Source: Hydractinia symbiolongicarpus
Taxonomy: Eukaryota > Cnidaria > Hydrozoa > Anthoathecata > Hydractiniidae
DNA length: 64,000 bases
Direction: 5' to 3'
NCBI RefSeq assembly: GCF_029227915.1
Contig: NC_079888.1
Coordinates: forward strand, 7,642,501 to 7,706,500
Shown here: piece by piece, positions 49,867 to 59,813 of the stretch
How positions within the stretch are numbered: position 1 is the stretch's first letter
Layout of the letters: the number at the start of each line of letters is the position of its first letter
Translations under genes and position numbers: made by a program
The notes under the pieces: generated by a model
Told to the model about the DNA's origin: nothing
The model's database searches: none
The model's input: the letters and a program-made list of their open reading frames with translations, nothing else

Positions 49867-49938
49867 GGTTCTATGGTGTAATGGTTAGCACTCTGGACTT
49901 TGAATCCAGCGATCCGAGTTCAACTCTCGGTAGAACCT
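49867..49938 (+). tRNA. tRNA-Gln(TTG)
   Basis: A59C only. No Lys follows. Confidence 0.93.
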
Positions 49939-50106
49939 GACCTTCTTTTTGAATTCTGATTTAATCTTTTGTTTGAAAAATACGTGAGGGAAAGGCTGAT
50001 ATATTCAAAATTAACTAAGCCATATTTTCGGCTGGTAAAAAGTTACGTGAGTCGAAACAGGTTCAGCAATGTTAGCTTTTCATAGAGTAGACGTCGTACA
50101 GAAACA
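49939..50106. other. Deletion junction, Lys gene absent
   Basis: 1,061-bp copy of the previous junction. Confidence 0.9.
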
Positions 50107-50188
50107 GACGAGGTGGCCGAGTGGTTAAGGCGATGGACTGCTAATCCTTCGGGCTCTGCCCGCGTGGGTTCGAATCACATCTTCGTCG
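50107..50188 (+). tRNA. tRNA-Ser(GCT), variant
   Basis: Same as 27381. Confidence 0.78.
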
Positions 50189-50195
50189 CACATGC

Positions 50196-50267
50196 GGTTC
50201 TATGGTGTAATGGTTAGCACTCTGGACTTTGAATCCAGCGATCCGAGATCAAATCTCGGTAGAACCT
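50196..50267 (+). tRNA. tRNA-Gln(TTG)
   Basis: T54A only. Confidence 0.88.
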
Positions 50268-50473
50268 GACCTTCTTTTTGAATTCTTTTTTAATCTTTTG
50301 TTTAACAAATACGTGAGGGAAAGGCTGATTTATTTAAAATTGAATAAGCCATATTTGAATGCTTTCAAGTCATTTCTTCAACATTTTCCAGGTTTATGGC
50401 AGAACTTATGCTTAGTGGAGAATTGGTGATTTCCACGGCGCGTTCGTAATACAATTAAAAGTGTATCAAAAAA

Positions 50474-50546
50474 CGCCCAACGTGGGGCTCGAACCCACGA
50501 CCCTGAGATTAAGAGTCTCATGCTCTACCGACTTAGCCAGCCGGGT
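50474..50546 (-). tRNA. tRNA-Lys(CTT), variant
   Basis: Class of 26687. Confidence 0.75.
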
Positions 50547-50838
50547 TGATTCGGTAATAGGTTCCGCCATTAAAGCCGTCTTGGACTTACGCAACAATTG
50601 ACCACACCTTAAATTACTTAAAATTGGGCCACTCGCGTAATCCTACTGTTTGGGCTGGTAACAGGTTACGTGAGTCGAAACAGGTTCAGCAAAACTTACG
50701 CAACAATTGACCACACCTTAAATTACTTAAAATTGGGCCAGTCGCGTAATCCTACTGTTTGGGCTGATAAAAGGTTACGTGAGTCGAAACAGGTTCAGCA
50801 ATGTTAGCTTTCCATAGAGTAGACGTCGTAACGAAAAA
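50547..50838. repeat. Doubled Lys-Ser spacer
   Basis: Part of the 1,061-bp block. Confidence 0.9.
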
Positions 50839-50920
50839 GACGAGGTGGCCGAGTGGTTAAGGCGATGGACTGCTAATCCTTCGGGCTGTGCCCGCGTGGG
50901 TTCGAATCACATCTTCGTCG
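50839..50920 (+). tRNA. tRNA-Ser(GCT), variant
   Basis: Same as 28113. Confidence 0.78.
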
Positions 50921-50927
50921 CACATGC

Positions 50928-50999
50928 GGTTCTATGGTGTAATGGTTAGCACTCTGGACTTTGAATCCAGCGATCCGAGTTCAACTCTCGGTAGAACCT
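50928..50999 (+). tRNA. tRNA-Gln(TTG)
   Basis: A59C only. No Lys follows. Confidence 0.93.
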
Positions 51000-51167
51000 G
51001 ACCTTCTTTTTGAATTCTGATTTAATCTTTTGTTTGAAAAATACGTGAGGGAAAGGCTGATATATTCAAAATTAACTAAGCCATATTTTCGGCTGGTAAA
51101 AAGTTACGTGAGTCGAAACAGGTTCAGCAATGTTAGCTTTTCATAGAGTAGACGTCGTACAGAAACA
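51000..51167. other. Deletion junction, Lys gene absent
   Basis: 1,061-bp copy of the previous junction. Confidence 0.9.
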
Positions 51168-51249
51168 GACGAGGTGGCCGAGTGGTTAAGGCGATGGACT
51201 GCTAATCCTTCGGGCTCTGCCCGCGTGGGTTCGTATCACATCTTCGTCG
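51168..51249 (+). tRNA. tRNA-Ser(GCT), variant
   Basis: Like 27381 with A58-region T-loop change (TTCGTAT). Confidence 0.72.
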
Positions 51250-51256
51250 CACATGC

Positions 51257-51328
51257 GGTTCTATGGTGTAATGGTTAGCACTCTGGACTTTGAATCCAGC
51301 GATCCGAGATCAAATCTCGGTAGAACCT
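51257..51328 (+). tRNA. tRNA-Gln(TTG)
   Basis: T54A only. Confidence 0.88.
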
Positions 51329-51534
51329 GACCTTCTTTTTGAATTCTTTTTTAATCTTTTGTTTAACAAATACGTGAGGGAAAGGCTGATTTATTTAAAA
51401 TTGACTAAGCCATATTTGAATGCTTTCAAGTCATTTCTTCAACATTTGCAAGGTTTATGGCAGAACTCATGCTTAGAGGAGAATTGGTGATTTCCACGGC
51501 GCGTTCGTAATGCAATTAAAAGTGTATCAAAAAA

Positions 51535-51607
51535 CGCCCAACGTGGGGCTCGAACCCACGACCCTGAGATTAAGAGTCTCATGCTCTACCGACTTAGCCA
51601 GCCGGGT
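51535..51607 (-). tRNA. tRNA-Lys(CTT), variant
   Basis: Class of 26687. Confidence 0.75.
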
Positions 51608-51899
51608 TGATTCGGTATTAGGTTCCGCCATTAAAGCCGTCTTGGACTTACGCAACAATTGACCACACCTTAAATTACTTAAAATTGGGCCACTCGCGTA
51701 ATCCTACTGTTTGGGCTGGTAACAGGTTACGTGAGTCGAAACAGGTTCAGCAAAACTTACGCAACAATTGACCACACCTTAAATTACTTAAAATTGGGCC
51801 AGTCGCGTAATCCTACTGTTTGGGCTGATAAAAGGTTACGTGAGTCGAAACAGGTTCAGCAATGTTAGCTTTCCATAGAGTAGACGTCGTAACGAAAAA
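51608..51899. repeat. Doubled Lys-Ser spacer
   Basis: Part of the 1,061-bp block. Confidence 0.9.
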
Positions 51900-51981
51900 G
51901 ACGAGGTGGCCGAGTGGTTAAGGCGATGGACTGCTAATCCTTCGGGCTGTGCCCGCGTGGGTTCGAATCACATCTTCGTCG
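51900..51981 (+). tRNA. tRNA-Ser(GCT), variant
   Basis: Same as 28113. Confidence 0.78.
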
Positions 51982-51988
51982 CACATGC

Positions 51989-52060
51989 GGTTCTATGGTG
52001 TAATGGTTAGCACTCTGGACTTTGAATCCAGCGATCCGAGTTCAAATCTTGGTAGAACCT
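51989..52060 (+). tRNA. tRNA-Gln(TTG)
   Basis: C63T giving a G-U pair. Confidence 0.93.
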
Positions 52061-52266
52061 GACCTTTTTTTTGAATTCTTTTTTAATCTTTTGTTTAACA
52101 AATACGTGAGGGAAAGGCTGATTTATTTAAAATTGACTAAGCCATATTTGAATGCTTTCAAGACATTTCTTCAACATTTGCAAGGTTTATGGCAGAACTC
52201 ATGCTTAGAGGAGAATTGGTGATTTCCACGGCGCGTTCGTAATGCAATTAAAAGTGTATCAGAAAA

Positions 52267-52339
52267 CGCCCAACGTGGGGCTCGAACCCACGACCCTGAG
52301 ATTAAGAGTCTCATGCTCTACCGACTGAGCTAGCCGGGC
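52267..52339 (-). tRNA. tRNA-Lys(CTT)
   Basis: Reference sequence. Confidence 0.95.
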
Positions 52340-52522
52340 TGATTCGTTATTAGGTTCCGCCATTAAAGCCGTCTTGGACTTACGCAACAATTGACCACAC
52401 CTAAGATTACTTATAATTGGGCCACTCGCGTAATCCTACTGTTTGGGCTGGTAAGAGGTTACGTGAGTCGAAACTGGTTCAGCAATGAAAGCTTTCCATA
52501 AAGTAGACGTGGTACAGTAACA

Positions 52523-52604
52523 GACGAGGTGGCCAAGTGGTTAAGGCGATGGTCTGTTAATCCATTGGGCGCTGCTCGAGTGGGTTCGAATCCCATCTTC
52601 ATCG
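52523..52604 (+). tRNA. tRNA-Ser body with Asn anticodon GTT
   Basis: Loop CTGTTAA is a standard Asn-type loop; C32 is kept here, unlike 31443. Mismatches remain at 31-39 and 3-70. Confidence 0.87.
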
Positions 52605-52611
52605 CACATTC

Positions 52612-52683
52612 GGTTCTATGGTGTAATGGTTAGCACTCTGGACTTTGAATCCAGCGATCCGAGATCAAATCTCGGTAGAACCT
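52612..52683 (+). tRNA. tRNA-Gln(TTG)
   Basis: T54A only. Confidence 0.88.
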
Positions 52684-52889
52684 GACCTTCTTTTTGAATT
52701 CTTTTTTAATCTTTTGTTTAACAAATACGTGAGGGAAAGGCTGATTTATTTAAAATTGAATAAGCCATATTTGAATGCTTTCAAGTCATTTCTTCAACAT
52801 TTTCCAGGTTTATGGCAGAACTTATGCTTAGTGGAGAATTGGTGATTTCCACGGCGCGTTCGTAATACAATTAAAAGTGTATCAAAAAA

Positions 52890-52962
52890 CGCCCAACGTG
52901 GGGCTCGAACCCACGACCCTGAGATTAAGAGTCTCATGCTCTACCGACTTAGCCAGCCGGGT
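52890..52962 (-). tRNA. tRNA-Lys(CTT), variant
   Basis: Class of 26687. Confidence 0.75.
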
Positions 52963-53145
52963 TGATTCTGTATTAGGTTCCGCCATTAAAGCCGTCTTGG
53001 ACTTACGCAACAATTGACCACACCTTAAATTACTTAAAATTGGGCCACTCGCGTAATCCTACTGTTTGGGCTGGTAAGAGGTTACGTGAGTCGAAACTGG
53101 TTCAGCAATGATAGCTTTACATAAAGTAGACGTGGTACAGTAACA

Positions 53146-53227
53146 GACGAGGTGGCCAAGTGGTTAAGGCGATGGTCTGTTAATCCATTGGGCGCTGCTC
53201 GAGTGGTTTCGAATCCCATCTTCATCG
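53146..53227 (+). tRNA. tRNA-Ser body with Asn anticodon GTT
   Basis: Like 52523 with a G-to-T in the T stem (GTGGTTTCG). Confidence 0.8.
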
Positions 53228-53234
53228 CACATTC

Positions 53235-53306
53235 GGTTCTATGGTGTAATGGTTAGCACCCTGGACTTTGAATCCCGCGATCCGAATTCAAATCTCGGTA
53301 GAATGT
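53235..53306 (+). tRNA. tRNA-Gln(TTG), degenerate
   Basis: Body type of 31532 with GCACCC in the D arm. Confidence 0.6.
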
Positions 53307-53511
53307 GACTTTCTTTCTGAACTCTGATTTAAACATTTGTTTGAAAAATACGTGAGGAAGGGATGATTTATCTAAAATTGACTAAACCATATTTGAAAGC
53401 TTTCAAGACATTTCTTCAGCATTTGCCAGGTTTATGGCAGAACTCATGCTTAGAGGAGAATTAGTGATTTCCATGGCGCGTTCGTAATGCAATTAAAAGT
53501 GTATCAGAAAA

Positions 53512-53584
53512 CGCCCAACGTGAGGCTCGAAACCACGACCCTGAGATTAAGAGTGTCATGCTCTACCGACTGAGCTACCCGGGC
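53512..53584 (-). tRNA. tRNA-Lys(CTT), variant
   Basis: Like 34518 with C7G in the acceptor. Confidence 0.62.
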
Positions 53585-53767
53585 TGATTTGTTATTAGGT
53601 TCCGCCTATAAAGCCGTCATGGACTTACGCAACAATTGACCACACCTAAGATTACATAAAATTGGGCCACTCGCGTAATCCTACTGTTTGGGCTGGTAAA
53701 AGGTTACGTGTGGCGAAACAGGTTCCGCAATGTTAGCTTTCCATAAAGTAGACGTGGTACAGAAACA

Positions 53768-53849
53768 GGCGAGGTGGCCGAGTGGTTAAGGCGATGGACT
53801 GCTAATCCGTTGGGCTCTGCCCGCGTGGGTTCGAATCCCATCTTCGTCG
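53768..53849 (+). tRNA. tRNA-Ser(GCT)
   Basis: A2G gives a G-U pair; CCGTTGG form. Confidence 0.9.
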
Positions 53850-53856
53850 CACATTT

Positions 53857-53928
53857 GGTTCTATGGTGTAATGTTTAGCACTCTGGACTTTGAATCCAGC
53901 GATCCGAGTTCAAATCTCGGTAGAACCT
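53857..53928 (+). tRNA. tRNA-Gln(TTG)
   Basis: G19T in the D loop only. Confidence 0.88.
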
Positions 53929-54134
53929 GACCTTCTCTTTGAATTCTGATTTATTCTTTTGTTAAAAAAATACGTGAGAGAAAGGCTGATTTATTTAAAA
54001 TTGACAAAGCCATATTTGAATGCTTTCAAGTCATTTCTTCAATATTTGCCAGGTTTATGGCAGAACTCAGGCTTAGAGGAGAATTGGTGATTTCCCCGGC
54101 GCGTTCGTAATGCAATTAAAAGTGCAGCAGAAAA

Positions 54135-54207
54135 CGCCCAACGTTGGGCTCGAATCCACGACCCTGAGATTAAGCGTTTCATGCTCTACCGACTGAGCTA
54201 GCCGGGC
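54135..54207 (-). tRNA. tRNA-Lys(CTT), U33 lost
   Basis: Loop CGCTTAA and anticodon-stem mismatch; T stem also altered. Confidence 0.6.
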
Positions 54208-54390
54208 TGATTCGTTATTAGGTTCCGCCATTAAAGCCGTCTTGGACTTATGCAACAATTGACCACACCTTAAATTACTTAAAATTGGGCCAGTCGCGTA
54301 ATCCTACTGTTTGGGCTGGTAAAAGGTTACGTGTGTCGAAACAGGTTCAGCAATGTTAGCTTTCCATAAAGTAGACGTGGTACAGAAACA

Positions 54391-54472
54391 GACGAGGTGG
54401 CCGAGTGGTTAAGGCGATGGACTGCTAATCCGTTGGGCTCTTCCCGCGTGGGTTCGAATCCCATCTTCGTCG
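54391..54472 (+). tRNA. tRNA-Ser(GCT)
   Basis: CCGTTGG form; GGGCTCTTCCC variable arm. Confidence 0.9.
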
Positions 54473-54479
54473 CACATTC

Positions 54480-54551
54480 GGTTCTATGGTGTAATGTTTA
54501 GCACTCTGGACTTTGAATCCAGCCATCCGAGTTCAACTCTCGGTAGAACCT
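54480..54551 (+). tRNA. tRNA-Gln(TTG)
   Basis: G19T, CCAGCC and A59C. Confidence 0.85.
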
Positions 54552-54757
54552 GACCTTCTTTTTGAATTCTGATTTAATCCTTTGTTTCAAAAATACGTGA
54601 GGGAAAGGCTGATATATTCAAAACTAACTAAGCCATATTTGAATGCTTTCAAGTCATTTCTTCAAAATTTGCCAGCTTTATGGCAGAACTCATGCTTAGA
54701 GGGGAATTGGTGATTTCCACGCCGCGTTCATAATGCAATTAAAAGTGCAGCAGAAAA

Positions 54758-54830
54758 CGCCCAACGTTGTGCTTGAACCCACGACCCTGAGATTAAGAGT
54801 CTCATGCTCTACCGACTGAGCTAGCCGGGC
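54758..54830 (-). tRNA. tRNA-Lys(CTT), T arm damaged
   Basis: Class of 35250. Confidence 0.68.
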
Positions 54831-55013
54831 TGATTCGTTATTAGGTTCCGCCATTAAAGCCGTCTTGGACTTACGCAACAATTGACCACACCTAAGATTA
54901 CTTAAAATTGGGCCACTCGCGTAATCCTACTGTTTGGGCTGGTAAGAGGTTGCGTGAGTCGAAACTGGTTCAGCAATGATAGCTTTCCATAAAGTAGACG
55001 TGGTACAATAACA

Positions 55014-55095
55014 GACGAGGTGGCCAAGTGGTTAAGGCGATGGTCTGTTAATCCATTGGGCGCTGCTCGAGTGGTTTCGAATCCCATCTTCATCG
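55014..55095 (+). tRNA. tRNA-Ser body with Asn anticodon GTT
   Basis: 1,868-bp copy of 53146. Confidence 0.8.
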
Positions 55096-55102
55096 CACAT
55101 TC

Positions 55103-55174
55103 GGTTCTATGGTGTAATGGTTAGCACCCTGGACTTTGAATCCCGCGATCCGAATTCAAATCTCGGTAGAATGT
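55103..55174 (+). tRNA. tRNA-Gln(TTG), degenerate
   Basis: 1,868-bp copy of 53235. Confidence 0.6.
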
Positions 55175-55379
55175 GACTTTCTTTCTGAACTCTGATTTAA
55201 ACATTTGTTTGAAAAATACGTGAGGAAGGGATGATTTATCTAAAATTGACTAAACCATATTTGAAAGCTTTCAAGACATTTCTTCAGCATTTGCCAGGTT
55301 TATGGCAGAACTCATGCTTAGAGGAGAATTAGTGATTTCCATGGCGCGTTCGTAATGCAATTAAAAGTGTATCAGAAAA

Positions 55380-55452
55380 CGCCCAACGTGAGGCTCGAAA
55401 CCACGACCCTGAGATTAAGAGTGTCATGCTCTACCGACTGAGCTAGCCGGGC
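55380..55452 (-). tRNA. tRNA-Lys(CTT), variant
   Basis: Same as 34518. Confidence 0.7.
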
Positions 55453-55635
55453 TGATTTGTTATTAGGTTCCGCCTATAAAGCCGTCATTGACTTACGCAA
55501 CAATTGACCACACCTAAGATTACATAAAATTGGGCCACTCGCGTAATCCTACTGTTTGGGCTGGTAAAAGGTTACGTGTGGCGAAACAGGTTCAGCAATG
55601 TTAGCTTTCCATAAAGTAGACGTGGTACAGAAACA

Positions 55636-55717
55636 GGCGAGGTGGCCGAGTGGTTAAGGCGATGGACTGCTAATCCGTTGGGCTCTGCCCGCGTGGGTTC
55701 GAATCCCATCTTCGTCG
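55636..55717 (+). tRNA. tRNA-Ser(GCT)
   Basis: 1,868-bp copy of 53768. Confidence 0.9.
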
Positions 55718-55724
55718 CACATTT

Positions 55725-55796
55725 GGTTCTATGGTGTAATGTTTAGCACTCTGGACTTTGAATCCAGCGATCCGAGTTCAAATCTCGGTAGAACCT
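55725..55796 (+). tRNA. tRNA-Gln(TTG)
   Basis: 1,868-bp copy of 53857. Confidence 0.88.
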
Positions 55797-56002
55797 GACC
55801 TTCTCTTTGAATTCTGATTTATTCTTTTGTTAAAAAAATACGTGAGAGAAAGGCTGATTTATTTAAAATTGACTAAGCCATATTTGAATGCTTTCAAGTC
55901 ATTTCTTCAATATTTGCCAGGTTTATGGCAGAACTCAGGCTTAGAGGAGAATTGGTGATTTCCCCGGCGCGTTCGTAATGCAATTAAAAGTGCAGCAGAA
56001 AA

Positions 56003-56075
56003 CGCCCAACGTGGGGCTCGAATCCACGACCCTGAGATTAAGCGTTTCATGCTCTACCGACTGAGCTAGCCGGGC
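56003..56075 (-). tRNA. tRNA-Lys(CTT), U33 lost
   Basis: 1,868-bp relative of 54135 with CGTGGGG at the T stem. Confidence 0.6.
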
Positions 56076-56258
56076 TGATTCGTTATTAGGTTCCGCCATT
56101 AAAGCCGTCTTGGACTTATGCAACAATTGACCACACCTTAAATTACTTAAAATTGGGCCAGTCGCGTAATCCTACTGTTTGGGCTAGTAAAAGGTTACGC
56201 AAGTCAAAGCAGATTCAGCAATTTTAGATTTCAATAAAGTAGACGTGGTACAGAAACA

Positions 56259-56340
56259 GACGAGGTGGCCGAGTGGTTAAGGCGATGGACTGCTAATCCA
56301 TTGGGCTCTGCCAGCGTGGGTTCGAATCCCATCTTCGTCG
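56259..56340 (+). tRNA. tRNA-Ser(GCT)
   Basis: One variable-arm change (GCCAGC). Confidence 0.92.
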
Positions 56341-56347
56341 CACATTC

Positions 56348-56419
56348 GGTTCTATGGTGTAATGGTTAGCACTCTGGACTTTGAATCCAGCCATCCGAGT
56401 TCAACTCTCGGTAGAACCT
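56348..56419 (+). tRNA. tRNA-Gln(TTG)
   Basis: CCAGCC and A59C. Confidence 0.92.
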
Positions 56420-56625
56420 GACCTTCTTTTTGAATTCTGATTTAATCTTTTGTTTGAAAAATACGTGAGGGAAAGGCTGATATATTCAAAATTAACTAAG
56501 CCATATTTGAATGCTTTCAAGTCATTTCTTCAAAATTTGCCAGCTTTATGGCAGAACTCATGCTTAGAGGGGAATTGGTGATTTCCACGCCGCGTTCATA
56601 ATGCAATTAAAAGTGCAGCAGAAAA

Positions 56626-56698
56626 CGCCCAACGTTGTGCTTGAACCCACGACCCTGAGATTAAGAGTCTCATGCTCTACCGACTGAGCTAGCCGGGC
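56626..56698 (-). tRNA. tRNA-Lys(CTT), T arm damaged
   Basis: Class of 35250. Confidence 0.68.
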
Positions 56699-56881
56699 TG
56701 ATTCGTTATTAGGTTCCGCCATTAAAGCCGTCTTGGACTTACGCAACAATTGACCACACCTTACATTACTTAAAATTGGGCCACTCGCGTAATCCTACTG
56801 TTTGGGCTGGTAAAAGGTTACGTGAGTCGAAACAGGTTCAGCAATGTTAGCTTTCCATAGAGTAGACGTCGTACAGAAACA

Positions 56882-56963
56882 GACAAGGTGGCCGAGTGGT
56901 TAAGGCGATGGACTGCTAATCCTTCGGGCTCTGTCCGCGTGGGTTCGAATCACATCTTCGTCG
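56882..56963 (+). tRNA. tRNA-Ser(GCT), variant
   Basis: Same as 35506. Confidence 0.72.
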
Positions 56964-56970
56964 CCCATGT

Positions 56971-57042
56971 GTTTCTATGGTGTAATGGTTAGCACTCTGG
57001 ACTTTGAATCCAGCGATCCGAGTTCAAATCTCGGTAGAACCT
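56971..57042 (+). tRNA. tRNA-Gln(TTG)
   Basis: G2T acceptor mismatch. Confidence 0.87.
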
Positions 57043-57248
57043 GACCTTCTTTTCGAATTCTTTTTTAATCTTTTGTTTAACAAATACGTGAGGGAAAGGC
57101 TGATTTGTTTAAAATTGACTAAGCCATATTTGAATGCTTTCAAGTCATTTCTTCAACATTTGCCAGGTTTATGGCAAAACTCATGCTTAGAGGAGAATTG
57201 ATGATTTCCACGGCGCGTTCGTAATGCAATTAAAAGTGTATCAGAAAA

Positions 57249-57321
57249 CGCCCAACGTGGGGCTCGAACCCACGACCCTGAGATTAAGAGTCTCATGCTC
57301 TACCGACTGAGCTAGCCGGGC
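57249..57321 (-). tRNA. tRNA-Lys(CTT)
   Basis: Reference sequence. Confidence 0.95.
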
Positions 57322-57504
57322 TGATTCGTTATTAGGTTCCGCCATTAAAGCCGTCTTGGACTTACGCAACAATTGACCACACCTAAGATTACTTAAAATT
57401 GGGCCACTCGCGTAATCCTACTGTTTGGGCTGGTAAAAGGTTACGTGTGTCGAAACAGGTTCAGCAATGTTAGCTTTCCATAAAGTAGACGTGGTACAGA
57501 AACA

Positions 57505-57586
57505 GACGAGGTGGCCGAGTGGTTAAGGCGATGGACTGCTAATCCGTTGGGCTCTTCCCGCGTGGGTTCGAATCCCATCTTCGTCG
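57505..57586 (+). tRNA. tRNA-Ser(GCT)
   Basis: Same as 54391. Confidence 0.9.
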
Positions 57587-57593
57587 CACATTC

Positions 57594-57665
57594 GGTTCTA
57601 TGGTGTAATGTTTAGCACTCTGGACTTTGAATCCAGCCATCCGAGTTCAACTCTCGGTAGAACCT
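57594..57665 (+). tRNA. tRNA-Gln(TTG)
   Basis: Same as 54480. Confidence 0.85.
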
Positions 57666-57871
57666 GACCTTCTTTTTGAATTCTGATTTAATCCTTTGTT
57701 TGAAAAATACGTGAGGGAAAGGCTGATATATTCAAAACTAACTAAGCCATATTTGAATGCTTTCAAGTCATTTCTTCAAAATTTGCCAGCTTTATGGCAG
57801 AACTCATGCTTAGAGGGGAATTGGTGATTTCCACGCCGCGTTCATAATGCAATTAAAAGTGCAGCAGAAAA

Positions 57872-57944
57872 CGTCCAACGTTGTGCTTGAACCCACGACC
57901 CTGAGATTAAGAGTCTCATGCTCTACCGACTGAGCTAGCCGGGC
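57872..57944 (-). tRNA. tRNA-Lys(CTT), T arm damaged
   Basis: Class of 35250 with one more acceptor change (CGTCC). Confidence 0.65.
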
Positions 57945-58127
57945 TGATTCGTTATTAGGTTCCGCCATTAAAGCCGTCTTGGACTTACGCAACAATTGAC
58001 CACACCTTACATTACTTAAAATTGGGCCACTCGTGTAATCCTACTGTTTGGGCTGGTAAAAGGTTACGTGAGTCGAAACAGGTTCAGCAATGTTAGCTTT
58101 CCATAGAGTAGACGTCGTACAGAAACA

Positions 58128-58209
58128 GACAAGGTGGCAGAGTGGTTAAGGCGATGGACTGCTAATCCATTGGGCTCTGCCCGCGTGGGTTCGAATCCCA
58201 TCTTCGTCG
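58128..58209 (+). tRNA. tRNA-Ser(GCT)
   Basis: G4A and a D-stem change (GGCAGAG); anticodon and T arms are reference. Confidence 0.82.
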
Positions 58210-58216
58210 CACATTC

Positions 58217-58288
58217 GGTTCTATGGTGTAATGGTTAGCCCTCTGGACTTTGAATCCAGCGATCCGAGTTGAAATCTCGGTAGAACCT
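58217..58288 (+). tRNA. tRNA-Gln(TTG)
   Basis: C56G in the T loop and a D-stem change (GCCC). Confidence 0.82.
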
Positions 58289-58494
58289 GACCTTCTTTTG
58301 GAATTCTTTTTTAATCTTTTGTTTAACAAATACGTGAGGGAAAGGCTGATTTATTTAAAATTGACTAAGCCATATTTGAATGCTTTCAAGTCATTTCTTC
58401 AACATTAGCCAGGTTTATGGCAGAACTCATGCTTAGAGGAGAATTGGTGATTTCCACGGCGCGTTCGTAATGCAATTAAAAGTGTATCAGAAAA

Positions 58495-58567
58495 CGCCCA
58501 ACGTGGGACTCGAACCCACAACCCTGAGATTAAGAGTCTCATGCTCTACCGACTGAGCTAGCCGGGC
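58495..58567 (-). tRNA. tRNA-Lys(CTT)
   Basis: C60T in the T loop and one junction change; all stems pair. Confidence 0.92.
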
Positions 58568-58750
58568 TGATTCGTTATTAGGTTCCGCCATTAAAGCCGT
58601 CTTGGACTTACGCAACAATTGACCACACCTTACATTACTTAAAATTGGGCCACTCGTGTAATCCTACTGTTTGGGCTGGTAAAAGGTTACGTGAGTCGAA
58701 ACAGGTTCAGCAATGTTAGCTTTCCATAGAGTAGACGTCGTACAGAAACA

Positions 58751-58832
58751 GACAAGGTGGCCGAGTGGTTAAGGCGATGGACTGCTAATCCTTCGAGCTC
58801 TATCCGCGTGGGTTCGAATCACATCTTCGTCG
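58751..58832 (+). tRNA. tRNA-Ser(GCT), variant
   Basis: Like 35506 with variable arm GAGCTCTATCC. Confidence 0.68.
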
Positions 58833-58839
58833 CACATGT

Positions 58840-58911
58840 GGTTCTATGGTGTAATGGTTAGCACTCTGGGCTTTGAATCCAGCGATCCGAGTTCAAATCT
58901 CGGTAGAACCT
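58840..58911 (+). tRNA. tRNA-Gln(TTG)
   Basis: G31-U39 wobble only. Confidence 0.93.
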
Positions 58912-59117
58912 GACCTTCTTTTCGAATTCTTTTTTAATCTTTTGTTTAACAAATACGTGAGGGAAAGGCTGATTTATTTAAAATTGACTAAGCCATATTT
59001 GAATGCTTTCAAGTCATTTCTTCAACATTAGCCAGGTTTATGGCAGAACTCATGCTTAGAGGAGAATTGGTGATTTCCACGGCGCGTTCGTAATGCAATT
59101 AAAAGTGTATCAGAAAA

Positions 59118-59190
59118 CGCCCAACGTGGGACTCGAACCCACGACCCTGAGATTAAGAGTCTCATGCTCTACCGACTGAGCTAGCCGGGC
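59118..59190 (-). tRNA. tRNA-Lys(CTT)
   Basis: C60T only. Confidence 0.94.
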
Positions 59191-59373
59191 TGATTCGTTA
59201 TTAGGTTCCGCCATTAAAGCCGTCTTGGACTTACGCAACAATTGACCACACCTTACATTACTTAAAATTGGGCCACTCGTGTAATCCTACTGTTTGGGCT
59301 GGTAAAAGGTTACGTGTGTCGAAACAGGTTCAGCAATGTTAGCTTTCCATAAAGTAGACGTGGTACAGAAACA

Positions 59374-59455
59374 GACGAGGTGGCCGAGTGGTTAAGGCGA
59401 TGGACTGCTAATCCGTTGGGCTCTGCCCGCGTGGGTTCGAATCCCATCTTCGTCG
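59374..59455 (+). tRNA. tRNA-Ser(GCT)
   Basis: CCGTTGG form. Confidence 0.94.
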
Positions 59456-59462
59456 CACATTC

Positions 59463-59534
59463 GGTTCTATGGTGTAATGTTTAGCACTCTGGACTTTAAA
59501 TCCAGCGATCCGAGTTCAAATCTCGGTAGAACCT
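59463..59534 (+). tRNA. tRNA-Gln body with stop anticodon TTA
   Basis: All four stems pair; only G19T and G36A differ from the reference. Loop CTTTAAA gives anticodon TTA, which would read UAA. Confidence 0.88.
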
Positions 59535-59740
59535 TACCTTCTCTTTGAATTCTGATTTAATCTTTTGTTAAAAAAATACGTGAGGGAAAGGCTGATTTAT
59601 TTAAAATTGACTAAGCCATATTTGAATGCTTTCAAGTCATTTCTTCAACATTTGCCAGGTTTATGGCAGAACTCAGGCTTAGAGGAGAATTGGTGATTTC
59701 CACGGCGCGTTCGTAATGCAATTAAAAGTGTATCAGAAAA

Positions 59741-59813
59741 CGCCCAACGTGGGGCTCGAACCCACGACCCTGAGATAAAGAGTCTCATGCTCTACCGACT
59801 GAGCTAGCCGGGC
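59741..59813 (-). tRNA. tRNA-Lys(CTT)
   Basis: A37T beside the anticodon; otherwise reference. Confidence 0.9.

Larger units (their letters stand above)
47656..52960. repeat. 1,061-bp higher-order repeat, about five copies
   Basis: Ser genes at 47656, 48717, 49778, 50839 and 51900 are spaced exactly 1,061 bp apart. Each copy reads Ser-Gln, deletion junction without Lys, Ser-Gln-Lys, doubled spacer. The last copy reverts to a full Lys unit. The same arrangement and period occurs at 27052-28112, far from this block. Confidence 0.9.
53100..56830. repeat. 1,868-bp higher-order repeat, two copies
   Basis: Ser loci 53146, 53768 and 54391 recur at 55014, 55636 and 56259, and the Lys between them follow the same offset. 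The third Ser differs between copies, so the blocks have been partly re-shuffled. Confidence 0.8.
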
